Source: JBJXHC01 sp046160825
GTDB lineage: Bacteria > Bacteroidota > Ignavibacteria > UBA10030 > UBA6906
Direction of reading: 5' to 3'
Assembly (NCBI GenBank): GCA_046160825.1
Contig: JBJXHC010000106.1
Location: forward strand, 1-64,000
Length of the DNA stretch: 64,000 nt
Shown: positions 18,801 to 29,500 of the stretch, in pieces
Layout of the letters: each line of letters opens with the position of its first letter
Numbering within the stretch: position 1 is the stretch's first letter
Notes under the pieces: model-generated
The model's database searches: none
What the model saw: the letters and a program-made list of their open reading frames with translations, nothing else
What the model was told of the DNA's origin: nothing
Translations under genes and position numbers: made by a program

Positions 18801-21800
18801 ACCGGAAGAAATACTCTGCGTCATAGTCATTCGGCCCGCGATACTGAAAACCCGGATCCCCATGAACAAACATCTTCATGGTTTTGTAATTGAACAGGTC
18901 GAGCGGACGATACGAATAATACTTTATGGCCTGGCGCGACTCGCCATCCGGAACGCCGGTAAGAAGAAGTGCCAGTGATTGTTCGTTGGCATAGACTTCT
19001 TCGTCTGGCCGTGTTTTATCCCGCTCCTGGATGACGCCGGGAGGACTCGTGTACGCAGGATTCTCCTCCAAACCGATCACACTTACTGCAAAGGTGCTGT
19101 CCTTTCGAATTTCCTGCCACTGGTTGCCAACAAGGCTGAAGTCTGCTATACGCACCGCCACAGTGTCTGCTGCATTGGCAAACAACACACGGACGAACTC
19201 GATATTCTCAAAGCTCGGAGAGCCGACTTGCCCCGTCCAGTCACGAATAGGGATGCGGAACTGGTACCATCCCTTGTTGCCGCCGCCAACGATATACGGG
19301 TTATCAAAGAGAAGAGTATCGGTATTCAATGGCAGCTCATACCGGAAATAGGAATTGGCAAGGTCCACAATACCGTTGGCGTTCAGGTCTTCGGTATCCG
19401 GTATCAATCCTGCGGGACTGTTCTTATTGTTCTCGGTGCCATTAATGAAGGAATAGTCCTCTTGCACAGTCCCCACGTTTGAGTTACTAAAGGAATAGTC
19501 ATCACCGCTCGGATCGGCAGCGCTGATGCCGGGGATACTGCTGTAGCGTGCGATTTCCTCGGCATTACTCAACATGTCGAGACCGATGTCCTCCCCTTCT
19601 TGAAGTGTTCCGTTGGGATTATTGGAGATGGTATAATCCTCATCATGAAGTGTACGATCAATTCCCTTGGGCGACGGCAACGGGATGACATTCTCACTGA
19701 TCGCTCCCATCTCGATGACCATTTTGAAGTCCGGTTGGGCCGCCGGGATTCTATCGACACGCATCCACAACTCTATGAAGTTGATGTTCTCATTCACGAG
19801 GTTTGTCGCTGCAATAGACAATGACTTCATCACGCCTCCCCAATTCTTCGCGGGCGTAAGCGTTGTTCCAAGGTCGGGACTGTAGTTGAATTGCCCGCGT
19901 TGCAACGGGAAGTACCGCAAGTCCATCACGGTGATCTGGTCATTGGCGGCATTGCCAGGTCGTTTCCGGGGGAACACATCGGTCAACGCAACATCTGTGG
20001 GTAGCCTGTTAAACAAGATCATCTTCCCTTTGGAATTCGTGATGACCGTATCTTGTAACCCGTACCCTGCAAGCGAAGCCGTGTCCGCGGGCGGGCCTGA
20101 AAGGGTCCATTGTGAATAATTGATTCCGACGGGAATTGTACGGCGCGATCCTTCGAAGTCATCAATGTAGGCAATCCCCTCGCCACCATCGCTTGGTATC
20201 GGACTCTTCTTTGTGTTCGGATCGGGAAGCATGTACGCGGCTTCGCCCGTGAGCCTGATGGAGGACGCTTCTCGCGTTTGTAACAATGGGACAGCATCAA
20301 TCGCCTGCGTGAGGAATGGCAGGTTGAACGTTGTGGTACCGTCCATCCCAAAAATGGTGTTGTTATTCGGTTCCTCTCCAAGGCGCACTTTGTCACTGAG
20401 CGTTTGCTGGTTGAGATTCATGATGGTAAAACCGAAGCTGGCATTCTGGGAAATACTCACATCACCGCGCGCCCCAAGCAGGGTTTTGGACGCGAGCTGA
20501 AACAGGTCATTCTGCTCGTATTTGATTTGCAGATTGGCTCCGGGAACCAATGCCCTATCGTTGCGGATCACCACTTCACCAATGATATAGTCCACAGTGA
20601 AGTCGATATTAGGGGTGAGCGCACGCCCTTCCAGGAGGACCTGTACACTTCCTTCCACGACATTGAATCCGAGTGAATACTTGGATGTCGCATCTCCGGT
20701 GGCTTCGCCCTTGATAACATACTTGTTTCGTTGTTGGTTCTGCTGTGAAAAGGTTTTTGTCGTATCGTATATTTCCGGGTAGGTGTAAGAGGTATCCTCA
20801 AGCGGAGTTCCCAGCGCGTCAAAATACCGGGTGATCCCTTCATCGAAGGGCTCAAGTGTTGGGAAGATAATTTCCGCCCGAGTCAGACTGACAGTAATGC
20901 GCGGCCTGAAATCAAAGACGTTGTCACCGGTTGCCGATGGTGTACCGTCAATGTTATAGCGATCGAGTCCCATGACACGCAAGAGAGGTTCGTTCTGAAT
21001 GATTTTCAGCACCTCGCCGCTGGGAACCTCCCGGAGAATATCAAGGGTGAATCCCGATTCCTTCAGATTTCTGCCGCCGATGGAATAGATGTTCTTGAGC
21101 AATTGTCGCCATGCAACCTGAAAGCCGGGTCCGTTCGACATCAAGTTTTTGGGTTTTACCATCTTCAACACAACAGTACGAGAAGTATCCGTACCATAGT
21201 TCCTTGAGAACTCACCGAATTGAGTGCCGTCGGAACGACGATAGGAAATACCCACAGCGTACTGATCCTGTACACTGGTATTCAGACCAATGACGCCAAT
21301 ATATCCATCCCCCAAAAGCTCATACTGGTTGCGTTGGAGGCGTACAAACCTGCCAATTTCCACTTTTCCCAAGTCTCCTGTTGTTGGAGTACTGTCGCGA
21401 ATAGCATCCGTGTATCCTGTATCGCGCGGCGTCAGGTCAACATAGAGAATGGCCGGACGTTCGTTCGGGTCAGGAATTCCCCCCTGCCGCTGCACCCAGA
21501 CTTCTTCCTCAACAATCTGGACATTGGGATTGACAGTTGGTGGATCGCTCCGGTAATATGGTTCATAGTATTGAATGTACGATGTGTCAACAAAGAAATT
21601 GTTGGTGGAGTAATTCCATGCCCGGACTTCAAAGGGTACTTTTTGCGCGCCGCCCGAAACTTCCACTTCTTTGATCTGCCCCTTTTTCTGCGATGCAAGC
21701 GCCGTGAGTCTTAGCGGCCCGGCCTGGAACTCAGCCTTCACACCGAACAATGCCTGACTGCTTCCAATAAAAGAAGAAGGCGTCTGGAGAGAAACGTTGC

Positions 21801-22803
21801 CTGCCTCGACGCTCCTCACGATCTCATCGTCGTATCCGGTGTATTTTATTTTGAGTTGGTTCTCGTATTCAAACGTGCGCTGCGTGTTCCAGTCGGCGAG
21901 GATATTCAGCTTGTCGCCAATGGTGCCGTTGACGTTCACCTGCACCTCCTGGCTGAAGTCCGGCTCGTTCCGGTCCTGGTCCAACACCGAGAGCTGCGTC
22001 TGATCCGATGACGTGTTCCTGAACCCGGCTTTGATGTCCACGGCACCGCTGATGCTCAGATTAATTTCGGGTTTGCCGAAGATGCTGAAGATGGGATTTT
22101 GTGGTATGGGAATCTGAAACTTGGTAAAATCACCGAGCAGTTCACCAAGGTCGTCGCGCTGCACAAGCGCAGCGGACTTGCGCGCCTCATCGGCAATGAG
22201 TTTGCGCAATTCGTATTTTCTGCGTTCGGCTATGTATTGTGAGAGTGGAAGAGAAATTGCCTGCTTGATATCCTTCCCTCCCATCAATTCGCGGATCAGG
22301 ACATCAGAGGCCGTCGTGTCGATGGTGATTTCTCTCTTGTAGCTCCCTCCCCGCGGCTTTGCAAAGAGCGGAGACGTGTACTCGCCAAAGAGAGAGACTT
22401 GCGGACGATCTTTGCGGACATGAGTGAAATGTGCAAGCCGTGCCGTCGAGTCGAGGAATACCACATAGGCGGTATCACGCAGGGCGGTGGTATCACCTTG
22501 AGCAAGCGTTGAGTCCGTGAAGAGCGAATCGGCCAGGAGGCTTTCATTGAGGCCCTCTCTCCCTTTACCATCATCCAAACCAGGCCTGCCTTCGCTTCCG
22601 GCCTTGCCATCAGTGGTATCGTCGTTGGCAGAAGTAAAAAGAGAAAGAAGCGCGTCACTTGAAGACGTACCGAGGATTTTGCCTGAAATCTGTGTCGGAG
22701 AAAACGCAACGAGCACAAGGATCCCGACAACGAAGATCGGGATGAGAAGGAGATACGCCTTACTACGATGGATGGGTCGCGTTCTGTTTGGAAAGGAGTG
22801 CAT
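15823..22803 (-). CDS. sprA: SprA, T9SS outer-membrane translocon
   Basis: A 2326-residue protein, close to the 2400-2500 of known SprA/Sov proteins. It starts at ATG 22803 (a TTG at 22806 is less likely). An N-terminal hydrophobic segment (AYLLLIPIFVVGILVLVAF) precedes a giant beta-strand-rich chain. Family-like stretches are IDDFEGSRRTIPVG, GDVWINELRLT, DFSLVGNQWQEI and the C-terminal barrel strand ASIYYRYTKI. SprA forms the 36-strand barrel through which T9SS cargo leaves the cell and with which PorV docks. Gene order porX-adjacent and the porV/porU genes nearby strengthen the call. Divergent lptF lies 300 bases upstream. Confidence 0.95.
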   Translation of the reverse strand: MHSFPNRTRPIHRSKAYLLLIPIFVVGILVLVAFSPTQISGKILGTSSSDALLSLFTSANDDTTDGKAGSEGRPGLDDGKGREGLNESLLADSLFTDSTLAQGDTTALRDTAYVVFLDSTARLAHFTHVRKDRPQVSLFGEYTSPLFAKPRGGSYKREITIDTTASDVLIRELMGGKDIKQAISLPLSQYIAERRKYELRKLIADEARKSAALVQRDDLGELLGDFTKFQIPIPQNPIFSIFGKPEINLSISGAVDIKAGFRNTSSDQTQLSVLDQDRNEPDFSQEVQVNVNGTIGDKLNILADWNTQRTFEYENQLKIKYTGYDDEIVRSVEAGNVSLQTPSSFIGSSQALFGVKAEFQAGPLRLTALASQKKGQIKEVEVSGGAQKVPFEVRAWNYSTNNFFVDTSYIQYYEPYYRSDPPTVNPNVQIVEEEVWVQRQGGIPDPNERPAILYVDLTPRDTGYTDAIRDSTPTTGDLGKVEIGRFVRLQRNQYELLGDGYIGVIGLNTSVQDQYAVGISYRRSDGTQFGEFSRNYGTDTSRTVVLKMVKPKNLMSNGPGFQVAWRQLLKNIYSIGGRNLKESGFTLDILREVPSGEVLKIIQNEPLLRVMGLDRYNIDGTPSATGDNVFDFRPRITVSLTRAEIIFPTLEPFDEGITRYFDALGTPLEDTSYTYPEIYDTTKTFSQQNQQRNKYVIKGEATGDATSKYSLGFNVVEGSVQVLLEGRALTPNIDFTVDYIIGEVVIRNDRALVPGANLQIKYEQNDLFQLASKTLLGARGDVSISQNASFGFTIMNLNQQTLSDKVRLGEEPNNNTIFGMDGTTTFNLPFLTQAIDAVPLLQTREASSIRLTGEAAYMLPDPNTKKSPIPSDGGEGIAYIDDFEGSRRTIPVGINYSQWTLSGPPADTASLAGYGLQDTVITNSKGKMILFNRLPTDVALTDVFPRKRPGNAANDQITVMDLRYFPLQRGQFNYSPDLGTTLTPAKNWGGVMKSLSIAATNLVNENINFIELWMRVDRIPAAQPDFKMVIEMGAISENVIPLPSPKGIDRTLHDEDYTISNNPNGTLQEGEDIGLDMLSNAEEIARYSSIPGISAADPSGDDYSFSNSNVGTVQEDYSFINGTENNKNSPAGLIPDTEDLNANGIVDLANSYFRYELPLNTDTLLFDNPYIVGGGNKGWYQFRIPIRDWTGQVGSPSFENIEFVRVLFANAADTVAVRIADFSLVGNQWQEIRKDSTFAVSVIGLEENPAYTSPPGVIQERDKTRPDEEVYANEQSLALLLTGVPDGESRQAIKYYSYRPLDLFNYKTMKMFVHGDPGFQYRGPNDYDAEYFFRFGADTLNFYEYRAPIHPDWDSRNEMVINFPDLTAIKQTRDSTTIISEPIPVEGGPPGAVYRVLGNPSLTQVRFLVIGVTNRPDRLRPGNPLIGDVWINELRLTTVDDTPGWAYRFDTQLKLADLGSVSFNYSKVDPNFHTLEQRFGSRQTGVNWGLGASVQLEKFFPTDWVGTSLPFSYTHTEGIIRPKYLPNSDVLVTEAAELTRARLLDNGASESEAQDAANQITSESESFRVSDTYAAPTLRLGLPSQEWFIRDTFNKLSFGINYTKSTERSPAVARGLSWQWTARIAYAFTFSPDYFVSPFSSLFDGLGFLDDYKDMKIFFTPTSFSWSFSAARSRNVSLQRAIGSRETITRNFTASRQLGFGWKLTEGGLLNLSGDYSLGVESSLLAFETDRLGNQRRFSQIIDDIFFGDKFINFGEDTRYSQRNQFNTRPNIPNILNIKKYLDVSFGYGVDYSWANQLLRGDLGKSAGFNNNINFSTNFRLKALIDPLFNDGPTTVAPPPRGRRGASDPKDQPPTADSTTQAPDSASAGGGMGKAFDQIKNIMKVLIKVPFLDYDNINVTFTQTNSAQNSGVVGRTGFVNFWGRVPFFQDSEPRHGPSRLYQLGLISDPSGRLTNFGSRSHFPFFGWDVEPGVRATGGVLVNSYRQTNRLAFKTTRSLWEGAKLDLNWNIGWAYNRSQNLSTDSVGANAGMPIITNTTVTGSVERSFFTLPDVLFFGIFKSNLKEVSKKYTELRNSRDTSLTDDEKLARAFEEGFEALPLFRTGFGQFYPRVNWSLRWDGLEKLPLFSGFVTRLSLDHSYSSTYTRQFRNLPGGGGEQTDAQRVAYGFAPLMGLNFTFKDLFKGSLGATMRYNTNTSFDLQTSSRNIVETLAQEISITASYNRRGFEIPLFGLALNNDLDVSFSYSITKNSRKQYEIALLEANTEGTPLEGTTRTVMEPRIKYILSSRVTASIYYRYTKIAPDDSGSRIPGSTTNEAGLDIHISIQ

Positions 22804-23103
22804 CAATTCTCTTTGGTTTATACATCCCGCAGGGTGATCTGCGCGTTACATCCAACTACACGACAACTACCCCGACGACTGTTCGGCCTCCCTGGACGCA
22901 ACACACCATGCGGCAAAGGCCGGGCTTCACCTCTTGCAACCAATAGCAAACCAAATCGATATGTCTCACTCCTCTTTGTGTGGAAGGCTGAGTCGAAGAC
23001 TCGTTTGAACATAGAGAAAAGCCCGCTAAATATCAAGCGAATGGGCCTGTGGGCTGGCTCGGGTGATGTTGGAAAAACGCACCTCTTCAAGTATATTATC
23101 CGC
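22804..23103. other. Divergent intergenic region between sprA and lptF
   Basis: About 300 bases separate the two start codons. No gene, clear ribosome site, or exact Bacteroidota -7 box (TAnnTTTG) was seen on either strand. An in-frame extension of lptF to 22768 is open but overlaps sprA and has no family similarity. A TATACT-like sequence lies close to lptF on the minus strand. Promoters for both genes must lie here or within the genes, but I cannot place them. Confidence 0.4.
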
Positions 23104-24525
23104 ATGAGTATCTCATTTCTCCCAAAGAACTTCCTTCTTCCTCGTTATATCCTCAAGGCCCTCATCGGGCCATTCGTCTTCTCGTTTTCGACGCTGATGT
23201 TTCTCTTCTTGCTTCAGTTTGTGATGAAATTTATCGACCAGCTCATCGGCAAGGGGCTGACGCCCTGGATTATCATCGAGCTGATCGCGTTGAACCTGGC
23301 ATGGATGGTGGTACTTGCGGTACCGATGTCTGTTCTCGTGGCGACACTCATGGCATTCGGGGAAATGTCATCGCTCAACGAGGTCACGGCTATGAAGGCA
23401 AGCGGCGTCAGTATTCTCCGCATGATTGCCCCGGTGATGATTACAGCAACAATTCTCGCTGCCCTCCTTGTCTTGTTCTTCAATGAAGTGCTCCCCGACG
23501 CCAACCACCGTGCAAAGACACTCGGCATGGACATCCGGCGAAAAAAACCCACGCTCTCACTCTCGGCCGGACTCTTCTCGCAGGATATTTCAGGATACAG
23601 TATTCTGGTGCGCAAGACATTCGAGAAGACGAATGATCTTGAAGGTATCACTTTGTACGATTACACAAACCCGGGCACCAATGTGGTAATTACTGCCAGC
23701 CGTGGCGCTATCTCCTTTTCGCCCGACTACCGCAAACTCATCATGGACCTTCACGATGGAGAAATCCACACGCTTGACCTTCAAGACATGACAGAGTACC
23801 GCCGCATCCGTTTTGTTGATCACCGTATTGCCATGGATGTGGAAGGATTTGATTTCGAGCGAACGGAAGGTTCATTCATTCGTTCCGACCGCGAATTGAG
23901 CGCCGAGGATATGCTGGCGATTGTCGATAGCCTGCGCGCGGAAAGTGATACGATTGCCCAAGCTCTTCGACGCACAGTTGATCGTGACATGCAAAGTCTG
24001 CTGACAGGAAAGGAGATTGCCACTCCAGTTCCAGAGTATCGCGGCGCATCCCGACCGATTGCCCCGCCAGCGCTCACGCATGCGCGTCAGATGAACTCAC
24101 TCGTCGTCAACGACCTCATTCGTATGGAGACACTGGGTGTGCAAATTAACCAGTACATGGTGGAAGTTCACAAGAAGTACTCCATTCCCGCTGCGTGTAT
24201 GGTCTTCGTCCTCGTTGGGATACCCCTTGGTATTATGGCGAAGAAGGGTGGGTTCGGAGTGGCTGCAACGTTGAGTCTCGGATTCTTCCTCCTCTATTGG
24301 TCGTGCTTGATTGGAGGGGAAAAACTCGCAGACCGCGGCTTCCTTTCACCGGCTGTTGGCATGTGGGCTGCGAATGTCATCATCGGTGCCCTTGGCATTT
24401 ATCTCGTCATCAGAATCGGGCGCGAGGCATTGGTGATTCACTGGGAATTCTTCAAACGGTTCGTGCCAAAACGATGGCGCACGGACCTGGCGGATGATCC
24501 AAAGAACATGCCGGAGCTGCCGTGA
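23104..24525 (+). CDS. LptF/LptG-family permease (YjgP/YjgQ), first copy
   Basis: A 473-residue inner-membrane permease of the LPS transport ABC system LptB2FG. N-terminal membrane helices (FVFSFSTLMFLFLLQFVMKF, LNLAWMVVLAVPMSVLVATL) carry the family motif FGEMSSLNEVTAMKASGVS. A periplasmic beta-jellyroll follows, then C-terminal helices with FVLVGIPLGIMAKKGG. It is about 110 residues longer than E. coli LptF because of an insertion around residues 265-370 containing a helical, charged segment. The start is ATG 23104, where similarity begins. The last four bases overlap the second permease gene (GTGA). Confidence 0.9.
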   Translation: MSISFLPKNFLLPRYILKALIGPFVFSFSTLMFLFLLQFVMKFIDQLIGKGLTPWIIIELIALNLAWMVVLAVPMSVLVATLMAFGEMSSLNEVTAMKASGVSILRMIAPVMITATILAALLVLFFNEVLPDANHRAKTLGMDIRRKKPTLSLSAGLFSQDISGYSILVRKTFEKTNDLEGITLYDYTNPGTNVVITASRGAISFSPDYRKLIMDLHDGEIHTLDLQDMTEYRRIRFVDHRIAMDVEGFDFERTEGSFIRSDRELSAEDMLAIVDSLRAESDTIAQALRRTVDRDMQSLLTGKEIATPVPEYRGASRPIAPPALTHARQMNSLVVNDLIRMETLGVQINQYMVEVHKKYSIPAACMVFVLVGIPLGIMAKKGGFGVAATLSLGFFLLYWSCLIGGEKLADRGFLSPAVGMWAANVIIGALGIYLVIRIGREALVIHWEFFKRFVPKRWRTDLADDPKNMPELP

Positions 24526-25607
24526 CGCTCATCGACCGCTACATCGTCCGACAGTTCATCACCACAGCGATTTTTTCACTGTTCGCGGTCACGGTCATCT
24601 TTGTGGTGATTGATGCTATGGAAAAGCTTGACAACTTCCTCGACCGGCAGGCAGATGCGATGTTGATCGCCCGCTACTATTTCTTCTTCATACCGGAAAT
24701 CATCAAGCTGATTACTCCTGTGTCGATGCTCCTTGCCAGTCTGTTTGTTACTGCACGAATGTCCACGCAAAATGAACTCACCGCGATGAAATCGAGTGGC
24801 ATCAGCCTGTATAGAATCATGGTGCCATATGTTGCGGTTGCTCTATCGGTGACCGGCGTGATGGTGTATTTTAATGGGTGGATTGTTCCCCTTGCCAACA
24901 AGCAGAAGCTGGAAATCGAGCGGGTATATCTCAGCCGCAATGTCATCAGTGCTTCAAAGGCCAACATTTACATTCAGGATACGCCAACGCGTATTCTCTC
25001 CATCGGGTACTTTGATGACGCACGCAATGTTGCAACAAGAGTCAGCGCCCAGGATTTTAGTGATACGAACCTGACGGTTCTTATCAGCCGGGTGGATGCT
25101 GCCAGCATGGAGTGGGATACTACTTCGCAGGGATGGGTACTTCACGGAGGAACGCAGCGATGGTTCACTGGCGGCAAGGAAGAGATGCGCGTATTCTCTG
25201 TACAGCCCGCAGGCAAACTGTATTTTACCCCGGAAGACCTTCGCAAGAAACAGGAAAAACCGGACGAGATGGATTACTACACCCTGGAGGAATTCATCAA
25301 GAACCAACAGCGTGCCGGGCAGGATGTATCGAGATGGTTGGTGGATTTCTACAGCAAGGTTTCTTTTCCGTTTGCAACAGTGATCGTCGTACTGTTTGGT
25401 GTGCCGTTTTCTTCGGTGAAACGACGCGGCGGTGTGGGGGTACAACTCGGCATTAGCCTGCTCATCTGTTTCATCTACCTCATCTTCATGAAGGTGAGTC
25501 AGGTGTTCGGTTACAACGGGGACGTCGATCCTCTGTTGACAGCGTGGACGGCGAACATTCTCTTCTTCGTTGCTGCGGTGGTTGTACTAATGAGAGTCCC
25601 GAAATAA
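24522..25607 (+). CDS. LptF/LptG-family permease, second copy
   Basis: A 361-residue protein of normal family length beginning with GTG at 24522. It has the N-terminal MTLIDRYIVRQFITTAIFS, the membrane/coupling motif TARMSTQNELTAMKSSGISL near residue 82, a periplasmic domain, and C-terminal helices containing VLFGVPFSSVKRRGG. It should pair with the preceding permease and LptB to extract lipopolysaccharide from the inner membrane. Which of the two is functionally LptF or LptG is not certain from sequence. Overlap with the previous gene implies coupled translation and equal stoichiometry. Confidence 0.92.
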   Translation: MTLIDRYIVRQFITTAIFSLFAVTVIFVVIDAMEKLDNFLDRQADAMLIARYYFFFIPEIIKLITPVSMLLASLFVTARMSTQNELTAMKSSGISLYRIMVPYVAVALSVTGVMVYFNGWIVPLANKQKLEIERVYLSRNVISASKANIYIQDTPTRILSIGYFDDARNVATRVSAQDFSDTNLTVLISRVDAASMEWDTTSQGWVLHGGTQRWFTGGKEEMRVFSVQPAGKLYFTPEDLRKKQEKPDEMDYYTLEEFIKNQQRAGQDVSRWLVDFYSKVSFPFATVIVVLFGVPFSSVKRRGGVGVQLGISLLICFIYLIFMKVSQVFGYNGDVDPLLTAWTANILFFVAAVVVLMRVPK

Positions 25608-25636
25608 AAGGTGGCAACACGTTGTTCTTCAAACCG

Positions 25637-26545
25637 CTAGAACGTGTACTTCAACTTCGCTACCGGCACCTGCACAACCCTGTCTCCCAGTGGTACACTC
25701 TGCATTCCCATCTGCGCATCAACGTGTTTGTTAAACGAGTTCGCCGTCAAAGCTGCATCCACAGCGCTGACGATATGGTTGACGACTGCAATGGTTACCA
25801 TCGTGCTTGCGGTGCTGTAGTAATCGTTAGCCTTGCCGCGTTCGCGTGAGTACCACAAAAATTGAGCATCCGGAGTTGCATCAAGATAGGCGGAGATGGC
25901 CTGATACGTTCCGAGTTCCGGACGCGCCTGATCCCAACCATGATAGAACTGCTGGTACTTGCCGATCAATTCAAAATACTGCTGCGCCCCGTACGCTGGC
26001 AGCGTATGGGAATACCATTCGCCGAGTGCCCGCTCGAATTCATTCAACCGTGTCCAACTAATTGAACCATCAGGAAGAAACATATTACTGTACTGGTCTC
26101 TCTCGCTTTGTGTCATCCCTGGCTTGATGTTTGTCCAATTGTCAAAAGTCCATTGAGCATAATTTCTGACGTCCCAGTGCTGGTTCGCGTAATCCTGAAA
26201 CACATCAGTCTGACGATCACCACGCTTGTCGTATGAGTAGGCAATGGACCACACCGCAACTTCAACGGCAAGAAATGCCGCGGCCTTCCAATAACTCTCT
26301 GCATAGAACTCTCCAGCACCCGGCACAACGAGGGAAAGTCCGCCTGCAAGCCACGCGTTCTTCCGAGAGTGCTCAGTGAGGGGTGCATCTTGTGTGCTGA
26401 CACGCGGACCAGAGGCAAGATCGTACTGACCAAAGAAATCAACGCGCAAATTTCCTGTGAGGTGTTTCGCCTGGAGTGGTGTATCGTCGCCCCCATACGC
26501 AATGGCAACAGGAAGAAGCATCCCAAGAACAAGCCACGATTTCAT
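25637..26545 (-). CDS. Membrane-associated protein with PGAG-Y motif (DUF5683-like)
   Basis: A 302-residue protein starting at ATG 26545, with GGAG seven bases upstream; a GTG at 26551 is less likely. After a signal peptide (SWLVLGMLLPVAIA) it has a hydrophobic hairpin, WLAGGLSLVVPGAGEFYAES then AAFLAVEVAVWSIAYSYDKR, resembling the DUF5683-type proteins of Bacteroidota. A middle helical, aromatic-rich region and a further hydrophobic stretch (MVTIAVVNHIVSAVDAAL) follow. Function is unknown. It is the last gene of the porU-porV unit, so a link with T9SS or envelope biogenesis is possible but only inferred. Confidence 0.7.
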   Translation of the reverse strand: MKSWLVLGMLLPVAIAYGGDDTPLQAKHLTGNLRVDFFGQYDLASGPRVSTQDAPLTEHSRKNAWLAGGLSLVVPGAGEFYAESYWKAAAFLAVEVAVWSIAYSYDKRGDRQTDVFQDYANQHWDVRNYAQWTFDNWTNIKPGMTQSERDQYSNMFLPDGSISWTRLNEFERALGEWYSHTLPAYGAQQYFELIGKYQQFYHGWDQARPELGTYQAISAYLDATPDAQFLWYSRERGKANDYYSTASTMVTIAVVNHIVSAVDAALTANSFNKHVDAQMGMQSVPLGDRVVQVPVAKLKYTF

Positions 26546-26557
26546 ACCCACTCTCCT

Positions 26558-29500
26558 TTAATCAAAATCAAAGCCGAACAAGACGCCAAGGTAGAAACGC
26601 CACTCCTTGCCATAGGTCACTGTCTGGTTGCGACTTGCAATAAAGCGATCGAACTTATCAAACCCGTATGCTCCGCTGAAGAAAATGCGCGTCGGATATG
26701 CGTACCATGAAAAAGCCTCCAGCCGCAACTCCGCCCCGATGTCCGTCTTGAATTGCCGCAGGTTCGGCGACTTGCCTGTCCAGGCATTCCCGATGTCCGC
26801 GAACACTGACGCATACAATTTGTCAAAGTACAGATGCAACAGCCGGACATCAATATTGTGAACGAGCGGGAAACGATACTCCAATCCGGCAACTGCCATC
26901 TCATTTCCACCAATAGCGTAGAATGGATATCCCCTCATGCCAAGCAAACCACCGGCATAAAAATCAAAAAAATCATCGACGGACTTCTCAAGAATCGATC
27001 CGCCGCGGAATGACGCGGTGATCGTATGGTCTTTGAAGAGCGCAGGAATGTGTTGCCTCCAGCGCAGCTCGGTCCGTGTGAAGTTGATGTACTTATACAA
27101 CGGTATCAATCCGGTGCTACCAACTGTGTAATCCCCGTCTCCGTTGAACTTGTTGAGCTCGCGTCCGATGCGAAAAATGATCTTGCCACCCACGGGATTG
27201 ATTTCACTTGTTCGGGTCGGTGCAATACCATTGATCGTAAACTTCAAAGATAAGTCATTGGCAACGAGATACAGGTCACTCGATCCTGGTATCAGTTGAC
27301 CGCCGATAGGGTTATAAAATGCTTCGATGATCGAGGTGTACCGACTGTGAGCGAACCTGAACTCGACGTTACTGCCCTGCGAGAGAAACGGCTGCGTCAT
27401 GACAAAATCGAATTCAAGCAGGTTGTACGATACTTCCACTGGTATCGTCGCTTCGGGCAGCTCAATAAAATTGTCGGTCGTACGCGTAACGTTGTATAAT
27501 TCTGCAGCGATGACAGGTTCCAAACCGAGTTGAAAGAACAACGGTACTCTTCCCCTGTAGGCAAATTGGAGGTACAAGTCACGCTCAAGGCGTTTGTTCA
27601 ACGCAATGCTCGCAAACATGCCCAACTTGTCCAGGACATCCTGAGAGAACAAGTAGACTCCGGGCTTGATAGCATCAAGGGCATCGTCACTTGTATTGTA
27701 GTTGTCCACCCTCACGAATGGCACAATCGCGAGACTGGTGAAAACGTTCCGGTAAGGTCGTGCAGACAATGCCGGAAGTTGTGTGTCATCGTATGAACGA
27801 AGCCGGTTCCAATCGAACTGCTGGAGTTTGCCATTGGTGCCTGCGGGAGTGGACGATTCGCCCGAGGATTGTTGGTAACGATGATCCCCGGCTGCAACCG
27901 CCGAGGAGTCTTTGAGACGGACAATCTTATATCCGCTTGAAGTGTACGATGCATAGACGATATCGCCGGAAGGACTCACGGTCGGCATGAATGCCCCGCC
28001 AAGCACATTGGTCAATTGTTCGATAACACCTGTGGCGATAACATACCGATAGAGATTGAAAATACCGGTTCTGTCGGATGAGAAAACGATCTTGGAACCG
28101 TCCGCGGTGAAAGCACCCGACCGTGAATCATCCGAGCCGGTAACGAGGAATTGAATATCGGAACCATCGGGTTTCACCCACGCAAGATCACGGCCGTCTT
28201 TAATAGAATAATCGAACAAGATTCTATCTCCTGCCGGACTCCAGCGCGGGGAATACACCTGTTCTCCATTCAAATATGAGGTGACGAGACGATAGTCGCT
28301 TCCATCAATCTTCGTGATCGCAAGGTTCGAAGTACCATCAGCGGAAACTGCGAATACCACGTGCGAGCCGTCCGGTGAAACAGCCGGACTCATCGCACGT
28401 TTTCCTTGCGTCAGTCTCGTTTCCTCTTCCTTGTCGATATCATATTCGTACAGATCGAAGAGTAACGACCAGAAGGGATTCTTACGGGACGATTTTCCAT
28501 AAAATAATTTCTTTCCGTCGGGTGACCAACTGATCCCCGTACGGACGCCCGCCTGCAAACGCTTCTCTTTCTGTGTCTCAACGTCATACACGTACAACGC
28601 TGATTGACCGAAGTAGTCGCCGCGCTTCGTGGTAAGATAGGCGATCTTCTTTCCGTCAGGCGAGTATGATGGATGGAGATTTGCGAAACCGGTGTGGAAC
28701 GCCGCTTTGCAACACTCCAATGACACTCCTTGAGCCGGTCCAACCCCGTGTCGATGTCCGGAAGATGTTGGAGAGACCGTGGTACCACTTTCTGTTTCCT
28801 GTTCGCCCTCATCGTTGATGAGAGGGATGCGTTCACCTTCCCTGATGTTGCTCCGAATCGAAGCAACGCGCTCGGCGTAGTCACGTTCCACCTCGACCCG
28901 CCATTCATTATACACTTCCGCCCCACTTTTTCCGAGGGCAAGCTCAATCGCGTCATCGATTCTTGTGGCCTGGATGCGCGCGAGATTCCGGGAGATTTCG
29001 TTCAGCTTTTCATCACCATATTTCTTTGCGACGTAACTGACGAACGCAAACCCGGCATTATAAGAAGACTCATTGCCGAGGCTCGTCTTGCCAAACACGC
29101 CCATCTGTTCCCATGTAAGCATGTTGCTATCAAGTGCGTACGAACGGAGAATCATGTCGCGGTGTGAATCCCAGAAATCGTAGCGAAGTTCGCCGCGGTT
29201 GTACTGCGCAACACCTTCGGCAAACCAGACCGGGACGACGAAACCGGAAAGCGGATAGGATGCAATGATATTCGGAAAGCCGTACAACACGTCCGGCCTG
29301 CGCTCCGACTCATAGCCCAACCACTGAAGATAAATGCCGGGCATGGTGCGACCGAACTTCATCGTGGTTTGGATTTGCACGATGTGGGTAAACTCGTGCG
29401 TAACAACATTGCGCAGCCAGTTGTGCGTACCGCGCAGATCGAAATCCATGCTGGGCGCCCATATCTCCACCTTGTTGTCATAGAAATATGCGGCACCGTT

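Noticed and set aside
22768..23103. N-terminal extension of 112 codons for the first LptF-like permease.
   Set aside because: It overlaps the sprA start on the other strand, is not hydrophobic, and family similarity begins at the ATG at 23104.
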